A stretch of DNA of 64,000 bases from a marine bacterium B5-7 (lineage in GTDB: Bacteria; Pseudomonadota; Gammaproteobacteria; Arenicellales; CAJQKF01): assembly GCA_021604525.1 (NCBI GenBank), contig BQJD01000008.1, positions 78,877 to 142,876 on the forward strand. Reading direction: 5' to 3'. Each line of letters opens with the position of its first letter. Within the stretch, counting starts at the first letter, position 1. The position numbers and the translations under genes were made by a program. Shown here piece by piece: positions 19,103-27,439 of this stretch. Under the pieces are notes generated by a model that was not told where the DNA came from, made no database searches, and saw only the letters and a list, made by a program, of their open reading frames with translations.

Positions 19103-20200
19103 TTACTCGTGCTCGACAAGCCAGTTTGAAATAGTCTGCGCGACTCGCCTCGAGCTCGACGAGCCGACGAACAGGCCAATATGCCCGGCGTCCTCTTCAT
19201 GCACATGGTAATCACTGGAACCGCACAGAGTTTCGAGAGGACGTGACGACGATGGCGGAACGAGATGATCGCGCGAGGCAATGATATTCAGTAACGGCAC
19301 GGTGATGTCTGCCAGCGAAATACGATGCCCGCCAATCTCGAGGTTGTCGTTGACGAAGGCATTGTTGATAAAGAATGCGCGGACAAATTCCGCAAATGCC
19401 GCGCCTGCCTGGTCGGGGCTGTCATTGATCCATTTCTCCATTCGCATAAACATTTCAAGTCTCTCAACATCATCGGCATGATCGATCATGTCGAGATACT
19501 TGATCGCTGTGAGGTCGAATGGCTTCAGTGACAGAAAGGTGAAGTTCAACAGTTCCCCCGGTACATTGCCCAAGGCGTCCACCATGGCTTCAACATCAAG
19601 TGTGCGCATCCATTGCGACAGCAGATTGTCATCGGTGTGAAAATCGACGGGGGTGACCATGGTAATCAGATTCTTGATCCGCTTGGGACGAGCAGCGGTA
19701 TAGCACAGTGAGAAAACACCGCCCTGGCACACGCCGAGCAGGTTGACGCTGTTACACGAGTGGCGATTCATTACTGTATCAACCGCGCTGTCGAGATAAT
19801 CGAACAGGTAGTCGTCGAGAGTGACAAATTCGTCCGATGCGTCAGGATAACCCCAGTCGAGCAGATAGGTTGTCACACCTTCGCGGACCAGGTTGGCGAG
19901 CATGCTACGTGATGGTTCAAGATCCATCATGTAGGGTCGGTTAACCAATGCATAGACGATTAAAAGCGGGGTTGTCGGTGTGATCCGCGTATTGTCGTCC
20001 TCTCCATCGCCAGTATTTTCACTGGCGGTGAGGTATTGATACAAGATGGTCTTGTCGTCCTTGCGAATGACCTCACGTGGTGTTGGATTGACCTCGATCG
20101 TCTCGACGTCAGACAGGTGGCGGAATCCCGTGCCGAGCTTCTCGCTGAGTTCGAGCAGTTGTTTTGCAGAGAGTTGGTGATCAAGCGGGGATCGGGTCAT
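19103..20200 (-). CDS. phaC: Class III polyhydroxyalkanoate synthase subunit PhaC
   Basis: A 365-residue PHA synthase catalytic subunit. The modified lipase box GVCQGG places the nucleophile at Cys158, and the partner residues are in SRDHLVPP (Asp) and EDAGHIGLF (His). The length fits class III (about 355-365 residues) rather than class I (about 590). It polymerises 3-hydroxyacyl-CoA on carbonosome granules and needs PhaE. Its ATG overlaps the phaE stop by four bases, so translation is coupled. No phaA, phaB or depolymerase lies in the window. Confidence 0.93.
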   Translation of the reverse strand: MTRSPLDHQLSAKQLLELSEKLGTGFRHLSDVETIEVNPTPREVIRKDDKTILYQYLTASENTGDGEDDNTRITPTTPLLIVYALVNRPYMMDLEPSRSMLANLVREGVTTYLLDWGYPDASDEFVTLDDYLFDYLDSAVDTVMNRHSCNSVNLLGVCQGGVFSLCYTAARPKRIKNLITMVTPVDFHTDDNLLSQWMRTLDVEAMVDALGNVPGELLNFTFLSLKPFDLTAIKYLDMIDHADDVERLEMFMRMEKWINDSPDQAGAAFAEFVRAFFINNAFVNDNLEIGGHRISLADITVPLLNIIASRDHLVPPSSSRPLETLCGSSDYHVHEEDAGHIGLFVGSSSSRRVAQTISNWLVEHE

Positions 20201-21453
20201 TTCGCACTCCCCTTGCTTATCGCTGACGCAGTTTTCTTTTTGACAGGCTTTGTCACCGCCTTTTGTGGGGTGGCCTTTCGTGCTATTTTTTTAGCTGATT
20301 TCTTCCTGACAGATTTCGTGGGTTCACTTTCAGCCAATCGACTGGTGGGTTTTCCTGTCATCTTATTTGTGGCTTTGCCAGCGACTTTCCTGGCTTTCTT
20401 TTTAGTTGTCGTCCCGGTGACTTTTATATCACCATCACTTGTATCAACAGATTCGGGGTTGGAGAGATTTGCAGTTATTGGATTCGCTGAATTCGTATCT
20501 GCGGTGAGTATTATCATCGACTGCTCCCGTTGTATGCGGCGTAGCATGCGTCGATTGGCCTGTGTCACTCGGGCGATATCACGAATCTGATCGCGAGTCG
20601 GCAAGCCCAGCGCATTCGCTGCATAAGCGGATAGTCGGGTACGGATAGTCCGTAATTCGACGGCGCTGTTTATCAATCCTGCAAACACTTGTGCAAATTC
20701 GTCCTGTTTGACTCGCTCATCATATGCCTTCTCGCAATTGGCAAGCCATGAAGCGTACAGTTCCCTGACACCTCTCGACTCGTCCCGATTTGTGGAGCCG
20801 AGATCCGATTCCAGATGCAGCATGGCATCGCGCGCAGCCAGAATCGAAAGATGTGCCAGGCGATTGTAATGTTCCTGGTAACGACTGGCGGCGTTGACCA
20901 GTTGGGTCATATCGGATCTCGACAGGCTTGCGCCGGCGATTTGTCCGGGATCGATCGATCCACTGAGCGCGTCTGCCAGGGCGGTCCAGTCGCTCGCGTC
21001 TACTATCGCCTTTAATGGCTCGGCCAGATTGCCGGACATACCGAGCAGGGCATTGGCAGTTTTACGCCAGGTTTCGATCAAAAAGTTCATCGGGGAGGCA
21101 GCTACTTGCCCCTCGCCTTGTTGGTTTGTCAGGCTGTTTGCAAGTGATTTCTGAAATTCTTCCAGTAGCGCGGCAAGCTCCGGTTTATCGGTCACCTGGT
21201 TGGTCGCCGTCTCATTTAATTGTTCGGCAATGCGAAATAGTACCAATCCGTGGTCAACGAGATTTTGGTAAAACCCGGTTATCTCAGGTGACGCCTGGTG
21301 CCGCGCCGAGTTCCACCATTCGCGAAGAGGTTGCCCCCATGAAGAGGGCGATGAGATATCAGGCGATTCAGCGAGGGCTTCGACGAGTTCAATGAACTGT
21401 TCGCTGGTGTGCTGGAATGTCTCGATCAGGCGCTTGAAATCGTTTTCCGACAT
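20197..21453 (-). CDS. phaE: Class III PHA synthase subunit PhaE with lysine-rich C-terminal tail
   Basis: A 418-residue helical protein directly upstream of phaC. The central part (WRKTANALLGMSGN, SRYQEHYNRLAHLSILAARDAM, LYASWLANCEKAYDE) fits PhaE, the partner needed for class III synthase activity. Residues 351-418 form an unusual histone-H1-like tail with 24 Lys/Arg in 68 residues and many Ala and Thr, absent from the Allochromatium-type PhaE as I know it. Similar basic repeats occur in DNA-binding granule proteins PhaM and PhaF. The stop overlaps the phaC start by four bases. Confidence 0.85.
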   Translation of the reverse strand: MSENDFKRLIETFQHTSEQFIELVEALAESPDISSPSSWGQPLREWWNSARHQASPEITGFYQNLVDHGLVLFRIAEQLNETATNQVTDKPELAALLEEFQKSLANSLTNQQGEGQVAASPMNFLIETWRKTANALLGMSGNLAEPLKAIVDASDWTALADALSGSIDPGQIAGASLSRSDMTQLVNAASRYQEHYNRLAHLSILAARDAMLHLESDLGSTNRDESRGVRELYASWLANCEKAYDERVKQDEFAQVFAGLINSAVELRTIRTRLSAYAANALGLPTRDQIRDIARVTQANRRMLRRIQREQSMIILTADTNSANPITANLSNPESVDTSDGDIKVTGTTTKKKARKVAGKATNKMTGKPTSRLAESEPTKSVRKKSAKKIARKATPQKAVTKPVKKKTASAISKGSAK

Positions 21454-21667
21454 AGAAAATTCGACCGGTCGGGGATAGGGATTGGCGAAGAATCAGGTGA
21501 TTAAGGCGGGTGGCCAGCCGAATATTATCGGGATGATCTCACATGCGAATTGTATCAGCTATATCAAGGCGACAGCGATACGTTCTACAGTTGGTAATGT
21601 ATTATCAAGTTGCCGGGGGAGGTCTGCTTGATTATCATTGGCCGCGTGTCATATCAGGGGTTACCAG

Positions 21668-22153
21668 TTGTCAAAAGTACGCGTTATCAAGAAATACCCC
21701 AATCGGCGTCTTTACGATACCGAGCAGAGTAAATACATCACGCTTGCAGATTTAAGAGCGCTAATAGCGGATGACATCGATATTGAGGTTCAGGACGCCA
21801 ACTCGGGAAACGACATTACACGGGCGATCCTGCTGCAGATCATCAATGAGCAGGAAGCGGCCGATCAGCCTTTGTTCACCACAGAGATTCTCACCCGGAT
21901 GATCCGTTTTTATGGTGGCCAGAGTCAGGGAATGTTCACAGATTACCTCGGGCGCACCCTGGAGATGTTTCTCGACCAGCAACACAGCTACCAGAATAAA
22001 TTTGCTGAATTGCTGGGTCATTCACCCATGGATGCGCTTTCGGATATGGCGACTCGTAATATGGAGATTTGGTCGGATATGCAAAAGCGCATGCTCGAGG
22101 GTACCAATATGTTTTCAGCGGATAAGAAGTCCGATAAGAAAGAATCCAAATAA
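21668..22153 (+). CDS. phaR: PHA synthesis repressor PhaR
   Basis: An N-terminal PHB/PHA accumulation regulator DNA-binding domain begins at SKVRVIKKYPNRRLYDTE and is followed by the PHB_acc region (about residues 60-110). PhaR represses phasin and PHA genes and is released by binding to granules. The frame extends to 21638, but the conserved domain starts right after the TTG at 21668, which has GGGG about 9 bases upstream, so a TTG start giving 161 residues is preferred. It is divergent from phaE across 214 bases without another gene. Confidence 0.88.
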   Translation: MSKVRVIKKYPNRRLYDTEQSKYITLADLRALIADDIDIEVQDANSGNDITRAILLQIINEQEAADQPLFTTEILTRMIRFYGGQSQGMFTDYLGRTLEMFLDQQHSYQNKFAELLGHSPMDALSDMATRNMEIWSDMQKRMLEGTNMFSADKKSDKKESK

Positions 22154-22210
22154 TGTGTTTGCTGTCGTCATAATGATGGCGATGACAGTGCGTTGACTTC
22201 GAAATCAACG

Positions 22211-22564
22211 ATGGACTCGCTTGAGGCGATTCGTCAGGCTGCGCGTCAGTTCGTCGATGACCGCAGTTGGGATGAGTACCAATCACCCAAGAACCTGTCC
22301 ATGGCGATGATTGTCGAGGCAGGTGAACTGGTTGAGCATTTCCAGTGGATGGAATCGACGGCTAGCCGTAATCCAGACGCTGCGACGGTCAGGGAGATTG
22401 CTGCAGAGCTGGCCGATGTCCTGGTCTATCTGGTCCGGATTGCGGATGAACTCGATATTGATCTGGCTGCCGAGACGCTCAGTAAAATCCGTCGAAACGC
22501 AGATAAATATCCGCTGTCGACATCCGTCAAGGGGCCGCTTCGGATCAAGCCTGAAGATATTTAG
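22211..22564 (+). CDS. MazG-like nucleotide pyrophosphohydrolase
   Basis: A small all-alpha NTP pyrophosphohydrolase (117 residues from ATG 22211; an in-frame TTG lies at 22193). The metal-binding pattern of the MazG/DCTPP1 group is visible as MIVEAGELVEHFQW followed by EIAAELADVLVYLVRIADEL. WDEYQSPKNLSMA resembles the DCTPP1/RS21-C6 subgroup, which removes modified or surplus pyrimidine dNTPs. The protein is a single domain, unlike the tandem MazG of E. coli. The VUT-type gene follows closely. Confidence 0.8.
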   Translation: MDSLEAIRQAARQFVDDRSWDEYQSPKNLSMAMIVEAGELVEHFQWMESTASRNPDAATVREIAAELADVLVYLVRIADELDIDLAAETLSKIRRNADKYPLSTSVKGPLRIKPEDI

Positions 22565-22636
22565 GCGTTGTATTTAAGGTTCTGCCGGCAGCGGTCAGAA
22601 GGACACATTGACTGTCTCGCGCTGTTGCCGGGTCGG

Positions 22637-23266
22637 ATGCTATTATTCGCCGCCTTCGAATTGAATGGATTCGCGATGTATTGCGCTAAAAACTTAACAT
22701 CTCTTCGGCTATCAAATCCCGGATCCGGTCAGGGCATATTTTTCTTCCTGGCGTTTTTATCCTGTATCCCGCTGGCTAACTGGATGGTGGGGAATGTGGG
22801 TGTAACTTGTGTTACTGATGGGCCGTGCCTTATCCCCGTTTTCCCTTCGATTATGGCGCCGAGTGGTGTTTTGATGATTGGTCTCGCACTGGTGTTACGC
22901 GATCTGGTGCAACGACGCCTTGGCCCTTGGTGGGTATTACTGGCGATTGCAATTGGTACCGTGTTATCGGCATTGCTGGCACCGTCGGCACTGGTTATTG
23001 CATCGGCGAGTGCGTTTATTCTTTCCGAGCTTGCTGACTTTGCAGTGTATACGCCGTTACAGAAACGACGTCTGGTGCTGGCGGTTGTTGCCAGTAGCGT
23101 GGTTGGTCTGATAATTGACAGTTTCGTGTTTCTGCAACTCGCCTTTGGCAGTACCGAGTTCATCGTAGGACAAATGCTGGGCAAGGCCTGGATGGTGTTG
23201 CTGTCACTACCGGTTATCTGGTGGCTACGGCAGTATGAATCCCGTAAGGGGCTGGTTCCGGTGTGA
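22637..23266 (+). CDS. VUT/YhhQ-family transporter (probable queuosine precursor transport)
   Basis: A polytopic protein of about 200 residues with five to six hydrophobic segments. ALVLRDLVQRRLGPWW, ASAFILSELADFAVYTPL and VGLIIDSFVFLQLAFG are the conserved stretches of the VUT (YhhQ) family, several members of which import preQ0/preQ1 for queuosine synthesis. The start is uncertain: the frame opens at a TTG (22568), with ATGs at 22637 and 22676. The 3' end overlaps the glycosyltransferase start (GTGA) by four bases. No queuosine synthesis genes are in the window. Confidence 0.7.
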   Translation: MLLFAAFELNGFAMYCAKNLTSLRLSNPGSGQGIFFFLAFLSCIPLANWMVGNVGVTCVTDGPCLIPVFPSIMAPSGVLMIGLALVLRDLVQRRLGPWWVLLAIAIGTVLSALLAPSALVIASASAFILSELADFAVYTPLQKRRLVLAVVASSVVGLIIDSFVFLQLAFGSTEFIVGQMLGKAWMVLLSLPVIWWLRQYESRKGLVPV

Positions 23267-24357
23267 ATCCGCTGCGGTTGGCGTGCTTTATTTCCGAACA
23301 CGGATTTGGTCACGCCACACGAACATCGGCAATTCTCACCGCCCTCCAGGCCCGGATCGGCAGTCTTGAGGTCGATATTTTCTCCGCTGCACCGCGTAAA
23401 TTATTCAACTTGCCCGGGGCCGATCTTCGTTTTCATTCGGAACGCGTGGATGTTGGGCTGGTGCAGCGTAACGCATTTGAATTCGACCTCGACGCAACGG
23501 TTCATGCACTTGATTCGCTGCTGCCATTTGATGATGCGCGTGTCGAGCAATTAGCCAATCTGGTCGCTGCCAGGAGATGTCATGGGGTCATATGTGACAT
23601 CGCCCCGATTGGACTCGCGGTCGCACGGCGTGTCGGAATTCCCGGTATTCTTGTTGAAAATTTTACCTGGGACTGGATTTACCGGAACCTGGCTGAACCA
23701 TGTCTTGAGGTTTACGCTGAGATTCTGGAGGCCTGGTTTGAAACGGCGTCGCTCCGTATTCAGGCAGAGCCTGTATGCGCGCCGCATCCGACAGCCTTGA
23801 CCACATTGCCGATCAGTCGAATGCCGAAATTCTCATCCGCCGAAACGCGCCGGCTGCTGGCGTTTGATGAACAGACCAGGGTGGTATTGTTGTCGCTCGG
23901 TGGAACAGCTCACGACTTCAGTTTTATCGATCGGGTTCAGCGCCAGATATACCCGGTTCACCTGTTACTCGCTGGCGAGACCAGTAGCGAAAGTTGCCGA
24001 GTGGCTCGCATACCCGCTGAATTTGATCATCCGAGCCTGATGGCTTCATTCGATGCGGTAATCGGCAAGGCTGGTTACAGTACGGTTGCGGAGGCTTATG
24101 CATGCGGTGTGCCATTTGGCTGCTTCAGCCGACCAGGTTTCCCAGAATCGGCTGTTATCACAAACTTTGTGCGACAGCACTTGCCAAACGTCGTGCTGGA
24201 TGGTTCGACGTTTGCAAGCGGTGACTGGGCAGGGCGAATCGACCACCTTTTATCGCTTCAACGACATTCTCCACAGCCCATCAATGGTGCCAATCAAGCC
24301 GCTCGGCTGATTGTCGACCGGTTGTTGCCCGTAGTGATGCAAGCGCATGAATGCTAA
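23263..24357 (+). CDS. GT-B glycosyltransferase-like protein (arabinokinase N-domain type)
   Basis: A 364-residue protein with a two-domain GT-B layout. The N-terminal half has ISEHGFGHATR (residues 10-20), a VGLVQRNAFEFD segment, VICDIAPIGLAVARRVGIP and ENFTWDWIY. This succession closely resembles the glycosyltransferase-like N-domain of plant L-arabinokinase and its stand-alone bacterial relatives. The C-terminal half has LSLGGTAHDF, IGKAGYSTVAEAYACGVPFGCF and PESAV, the nucleotide-sugar-binding side of MurG/UGT-like folds. The substrate is unknown. The GTG start overlaps the VUT gene by four bases and its end overlaps tmcA by 11. Confidence 0.65.
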   Translation: MNPLRLACFISEHGFGHATRTSAILTALQARIGSLEVDIFSAAPRKLFNLPGADLRFHSERVDVGLVQRNAFEFDLDATVHALDSLLPFDDARVEQLANLVAARRCHGVICDIAPIGLAVARRVGIPGILVENFTWDWIYRNLAEPCLEVYAEILEAWFETASLRIQAEPVCAPHPTALTTLPISRMPKFSSAETRRLLAFDEQTRVVLLSLGGTAHDFSFIDRVQRQIYPVHLLLAGETSSESCRVARIPAEFDHPSLMASFDAVIGKAGYSTVAEAYACGVPFGCFSRPGFPESAVITNFVRQHLPNVVLDGSTFASGDWAGRIDHLLSLQRHSPQPINGANQAARLIVDRLLPVVMQAHEC

Positions 24358-26569
24358 CGCCAATAGAATTTTGACACTGCTCGCAACGAGCCGTCAGAAT
24401 CGTCATCGCGCATTCATCGTATTATCTGGTGCGCGTGCGGCGGCACTTCGGCTGGCAGCTCAAATAATCGATACAGTTACCGCAGGCGCAGGTTCTGACA
24501 GACAATTGTGGTTGTCGGACGCCGATCTTGAAAGGCCGACTCTGTTGTCGCCGAAACCGTCCCGTCTGATTGGCCGTCAAATCGACGCTGCCGTCATTGA
24601 TGCGTGGTCGGGTTTCGATGCCGACATATTTGGTGCCCTGGCAGGTTCTGTTCGAGGTGGTGGGGTGCTCGTTCTTTGTTGTCCTCGCCTCGATGAATGG
24701 CCGCAATATAACGATCCCTACGGCATACGTTTCAGCGTGTTTCCAGCGCAGGAATATGTCATCGGCAATCATTATCTCACCCGGTTTACATCGCTACTTG
24801 CTGATGACCCCAGGGTGTGCATTGTTGACCCCGAAACTGCGGACTGGGATGTCGTCAGGGTTACCGACAGCGTGCTGGGGGAGGAACCGTTTGCGCTAAC
24901 AAGCGATCAACAGCAAGCGGTTGACGCAGTTCTCAAGGTAATCATGGGTCAACGTCGGCGTCCCGCAGTCTTGATCGCCGATCGGGGTCGCGGCAAGTCG
25001 GCAGCGCTCGGTTACGCCGCCGCACAGCTTGTTCAGCAGGGCCATAAGCGTATTGTCGTCACCGCAATTGAGCCTGGCGTTGTCCGTACTCTGTTTGAAC
25101 ATGCCGGCGCGATACTTGGTACTACAGCGGAGCTGGGAGCTGGTATTCAGTACGGTGATGCTTCTATCGAATACATGGATCCGGCAACGCTTGGCCGATC
25201 TACGGGGGATAAGAAAAACGTTGATCTGGTCATAATCGATGAAGCCGCTGCGCTGCCCTTGTCTGTCCTTGATAACATCATGCGGCACTATCCCCGGTTG
25301 GCAATGGCCAGCACGGTACATGGATATGAGGGTAGCGGGCGCGGTTTTGCGGTTCGCTTCGATTCGTTGCTGGCTCGTCACACCCGTGGTCGTCATGCTG
25401 TAACCCTCAGTACCCCGGTGCGATACGCCAAAGACGATCCACTGGAGAATTTCACCTTCAAGGCGCTGTTGCTGGATGCTGAGTGTGCCGAGTTTGCCGC
25501 GCCTTTGAATTTTCGTGCGGATGACCTGAGCGTAAGCTGGATCGATCGCGCTGGGCTTAGTGTCGATGAGGGCTTGCTACGCCAGGTTTTCGGTTTACTG
25601 GTTCAGTCGCATTATCGAACCCGTCCGAACGACCTGAGGCTCATGCTCGACGGCGCGAATATCGAGATTGTAGTCGTCCGTTTCGGTACAGTCGTGATTG
25701 GTGCTGCAGTCGTTGCCCGTGAAGGCGGACTGGATAACGCGACCTGCGAGCGGATCTGGCAAGGTCAATCCCGGCCCCGTGGACATATGCTTTCGGAAAT
25801 TCTGTCGGTTCAGGTCACAGAGCGCAATGCACCTGAATTAAGTGCCCTTCGAATAGTTCGAATCGCAGTACATGTCGACTGCCGTCGAATGGGGGTTGGA
25901 CGACGTCTGCTTAAGGAGATTGGTGAATCCGCCCGTGAGCGCGGTATTGACATGATCGGCAGCAGTTTTGGAATGGGTGCGGAGGTACTCGAATTCTGGC
26001 GCTCCTGCGGATTCATCCCGCTATGGCTCGGGGTTCGCCGGCATGTCGCCAGCGGTATGCGCTCGGTGCTGGTGGTCAATCCGCGGTCCGTGAATTCAAG
26101 CATTCTGGTGCGGCGTGCGCGTAAGCGGTTTTGTGATGACTTTTTGCTTCGTCTGGCGGGCATGTATGCCGATGAAGAACCGGTTCACGTTGAATTATTG
26201 CTCAAGGGTGAAGCGTGGTTTTCAGTTGCGGATCAGGTTGATCTGCATGAGATTGCGCGTTACATAGCCGGAGCAGCGAGTTTTGAAACCAGTTTCAAAG
26301 CTATTTGGGCGTTCACCCGGGCACTGGCCTTATCTGGAATGCTGGCGACAACGCCTGGCGACGACAATAGGAAATTCTCATCAGTCAGCCGTTCAGGGTC
26401 GTCGGGCAATCATGAAGTGCTGGTCAGAGCGATATTGCAACAGCATGGTATTGATGTGATATGTAGCGAGTATCATCTGACGGGGCGTCGGGAATTCCTG
26501 AAAATTCTCGCAAATTTATTGGATAAGAGACTATCCGATGTTTTGAAATATGTATCTCGTGAGTCATAG
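24347..26569 (+). CDS. tmcA: tRNA(Met) cytidine acetyltransferase TmcA
   Basis: A 740-residue RNA acetyltransferase. In order: an N-terminal DUF1726-like domain (to about 170), an RNA-helicase-like ATPase with Walker A ADRGRGKSAALG and Walker B LVIIDEAAALP, a GNAT domain (RIVRIAVHVDCRRMGVGRRLLKEI binds acetyl-CoA), and a C-terminal tRNA-binding region. TmcA makes N4-acetylcytidine at wobble position 34 of elongator tRNA-Met. The ATG at 24347 lies inside the 3' end of the glycosyltransferase gene (11-base overlap), which implies coupled expression. Confidence 0.93.
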   Translation: MNANANRILTLLATSRQNRHRAFIVLSGARAAALRLAAQIIDTVTAGAGSDRQLWLSDADLERPTLLSPKPSRLIGRQIDAAVIDAWSGFDADIFGALAGSVRGGGVLVLCCPRLDEWPQYNDPYGIRFSVFPAQEYVIGNHYLTRFTSLLADDPRVCIVDPETADWDVVRVTDSVLGEEPFALTSDQQQAVDAVLKVIMGQRRRPAVLIADRGRGKSAALGYAAAQLVQQGHKRIVVTAIEPGVVRTLFEHAGAILGTTAELGAGIQYGDASIEYMDPATLGRSTGDKKNVDLVIIDEAAALPLSVLDNIMRHYPRLAMASTVHGYEGSGRGFAVRFDSLLARHTRGRHAVTLSTPVRYAKDDPLENFTFKALLLDAECAEFAAPLNFRADDLSVSWIDRAGLSVDEGLLRQVFGLLVQSHYRTRPNDLRLMLDGANIEIVVVRFGTVVIGAAVVAREGGLDNATCERIWQGQSRPRGHMLSEILSVQVTERNAPELSALRIVRIAVHVDCRRMGVGRRLLKEIGESARERGIDMIGSSFGMGAEVLEFWRSCGFIPLWLGVRRHVASGMRSVLVVNPRSVNSSILVRRARKRFCDDFLLRLAGMYADEEPVHVELLLKGEAWFSVADQVDLHEIARYIAGAASFETSFKAIWAFTRALALSGMLATTPGDDNRKFSSVSRSGSSGNHEVLVRAILQQHGIDVICSEYHLTGRREFLKILANLLDKRLSDVLKYVSRES

Positions 26570-26570
26570 C

Positions 26571-26631
26571 CGAGAAAACCAGTCCTGATCCGGGGGGGTC
26601 GGCTGTGAGGAAAAAGGGCCCGGTTTTCTCG
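26571..26631. repeat. 10-bp inverted repeat after tmcA
   Basis: CGAGAAAACC (26571-26580) and GGTTTTCTCG (26622-26631) are perfect complements separated by 41 bases, which include a run of seven G. The long loop and lack of a terminal T-run make a classical intrinsic terminator doubtful; it may be an mRNA 3'-end structure. Confidence 0.35.
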
Positions 26632-26662
26632 TTAAACGGGTGTTACACACGCACACTTGCAC

Positions 26663-26668
26663 TATAAT
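26663..26668 (+). promoter_or_regulatory. Candidate -10 box of the outer-membrane barrel gene
   Basis: A perfect TATAAT lies 66 bases before the ATG at 26734. The -35 region 17 bases upstream (near 26640) is poor, so the promoter may depend on an activator. Confidence 0.4.
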
Positions 26669-26733
26669 CGAGCCCGTTAGTCGATAATCGGATCGGCAAC
26701 AGGCAAATAATTTAAATCCGAGCGAGGTACGTG

Positions 26734-27288
26734 ATGCAACGAAACAAGCGGGTAACAGCTATCGCTGCGGCACTTGCCGCCGTATTGGCAGGTGCGTCGG
26801 GCGCACAGGCACAAGACAGTATCGGCGGTTATATTGGTGCGAGTATCGGCCAGACCGATATCGACGCCAATGGTTTTGACAGTGCTACCGGTTATCGAAT
26901 TTTCGGTGGATATATGTTCACTCCCATGTGGGGCGTGGAAGGCGGCTACATCGACGCCGGTGATTTTGACGGTAAGGGAGCATTTGCCAATGCCTCCATC
27001 GAAGGTAGCGGGTTCTATACAGCGGGCGTGGGTCGTTATGCCTTAACCGACAGTGTTGCTTTGAACGGCAAGGTTGGTGTGATGTTTGCCGACTTCGATG
27101 GCAAGGTAAACGGAAATACCACCGCCTCCGACGATTCAGCCAGCCTGCTGCTCGGATTCGGTGCAGATTGGTACTTTACCCCGACAATGGCTGTCGGTGC
27201 TGAATACAATTTGGTGACTGACGTCGATGAAAGTGATGTTGATGCGATATGGCTCAACTTCCGATTCGACATGACTGGCGCTTACTAA
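26734..27288 (+). CDS. Small outer-membrane beta-barrel protein (OmpA/OprF-like barrel)
   Basis: A 184-residue precursor with a Sec signal peptide (basic start QRNKR, hydrophobic core, cleavage after GAQAQ) and an eight-strand-type barrel of alternating residues (GGYIGASIGQTDI, YRIFGGYMF, WGVEGGYIDAG, TAGVGRYALT, LNGKVGVMFAD, SLLLGFGADWYF, MAVGAEYNLV, AIWLNFRFDM), ending near an aromatic residue. It fits the OmpA-like barrel family without a peptidoglycan-binding domain. ATG 26734 is chosen over the GTG directly before it. A perfect intrinsic terminator follows, so the gene is monocistronic. Confidence 0.85.
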   Translation: MQRNKRVTAIAAALAAVLAGASGAQAQDSIGGYIGASIGQTDIDANGFDSATGYRIFGGYMFTPMWGVEGGYIDAGDFDGKGAFANASIEGSGFYTAGVGRYALTDSVALNGKVGVMFADFDGKVNGNTTASDDSASLLLGFGADWYFTPTMAVGAEYNLVTDVDESDVDAIWLNFRFDMTGAY

Positions 27289-27349
27289 CCAACCACTGTC
27301 AGACGGTGGTTGACAGGAACGATTCTGTTGAACTCCGATCTTGAGACAT

Positions 27350-27378
27350 AAAAAACCGGTCTTAACGACCGGTTTTTT
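27350..27378. terminator. Bidirectional intrinsic terminator between barrel gene and hppA
   Basis: CCGGTC (27356-27361) and GACCGG (27367-27372) form a perfect stem with a five-base loop, flanked by AAAAAA (27350-27355) and TTTTTT (27373-27378). It can terminate both converging genes. Confidence 0.92.
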
Positions 27379-27439
27379 ATGTTGATTAACTCCGTAACCG
27401 GCTGCCGCAGAATAAGCCCTGCGGCAGCCGGTAATCGAA

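Noticed and set aside
20036..20590. 184-codon hydrophobic plus-strand frame opposite phaE
   Set aside because: It is the antisense reading of the lysine-rich tail (Lys codons read backwards give Phe/Leu), not a membrane protein gene.
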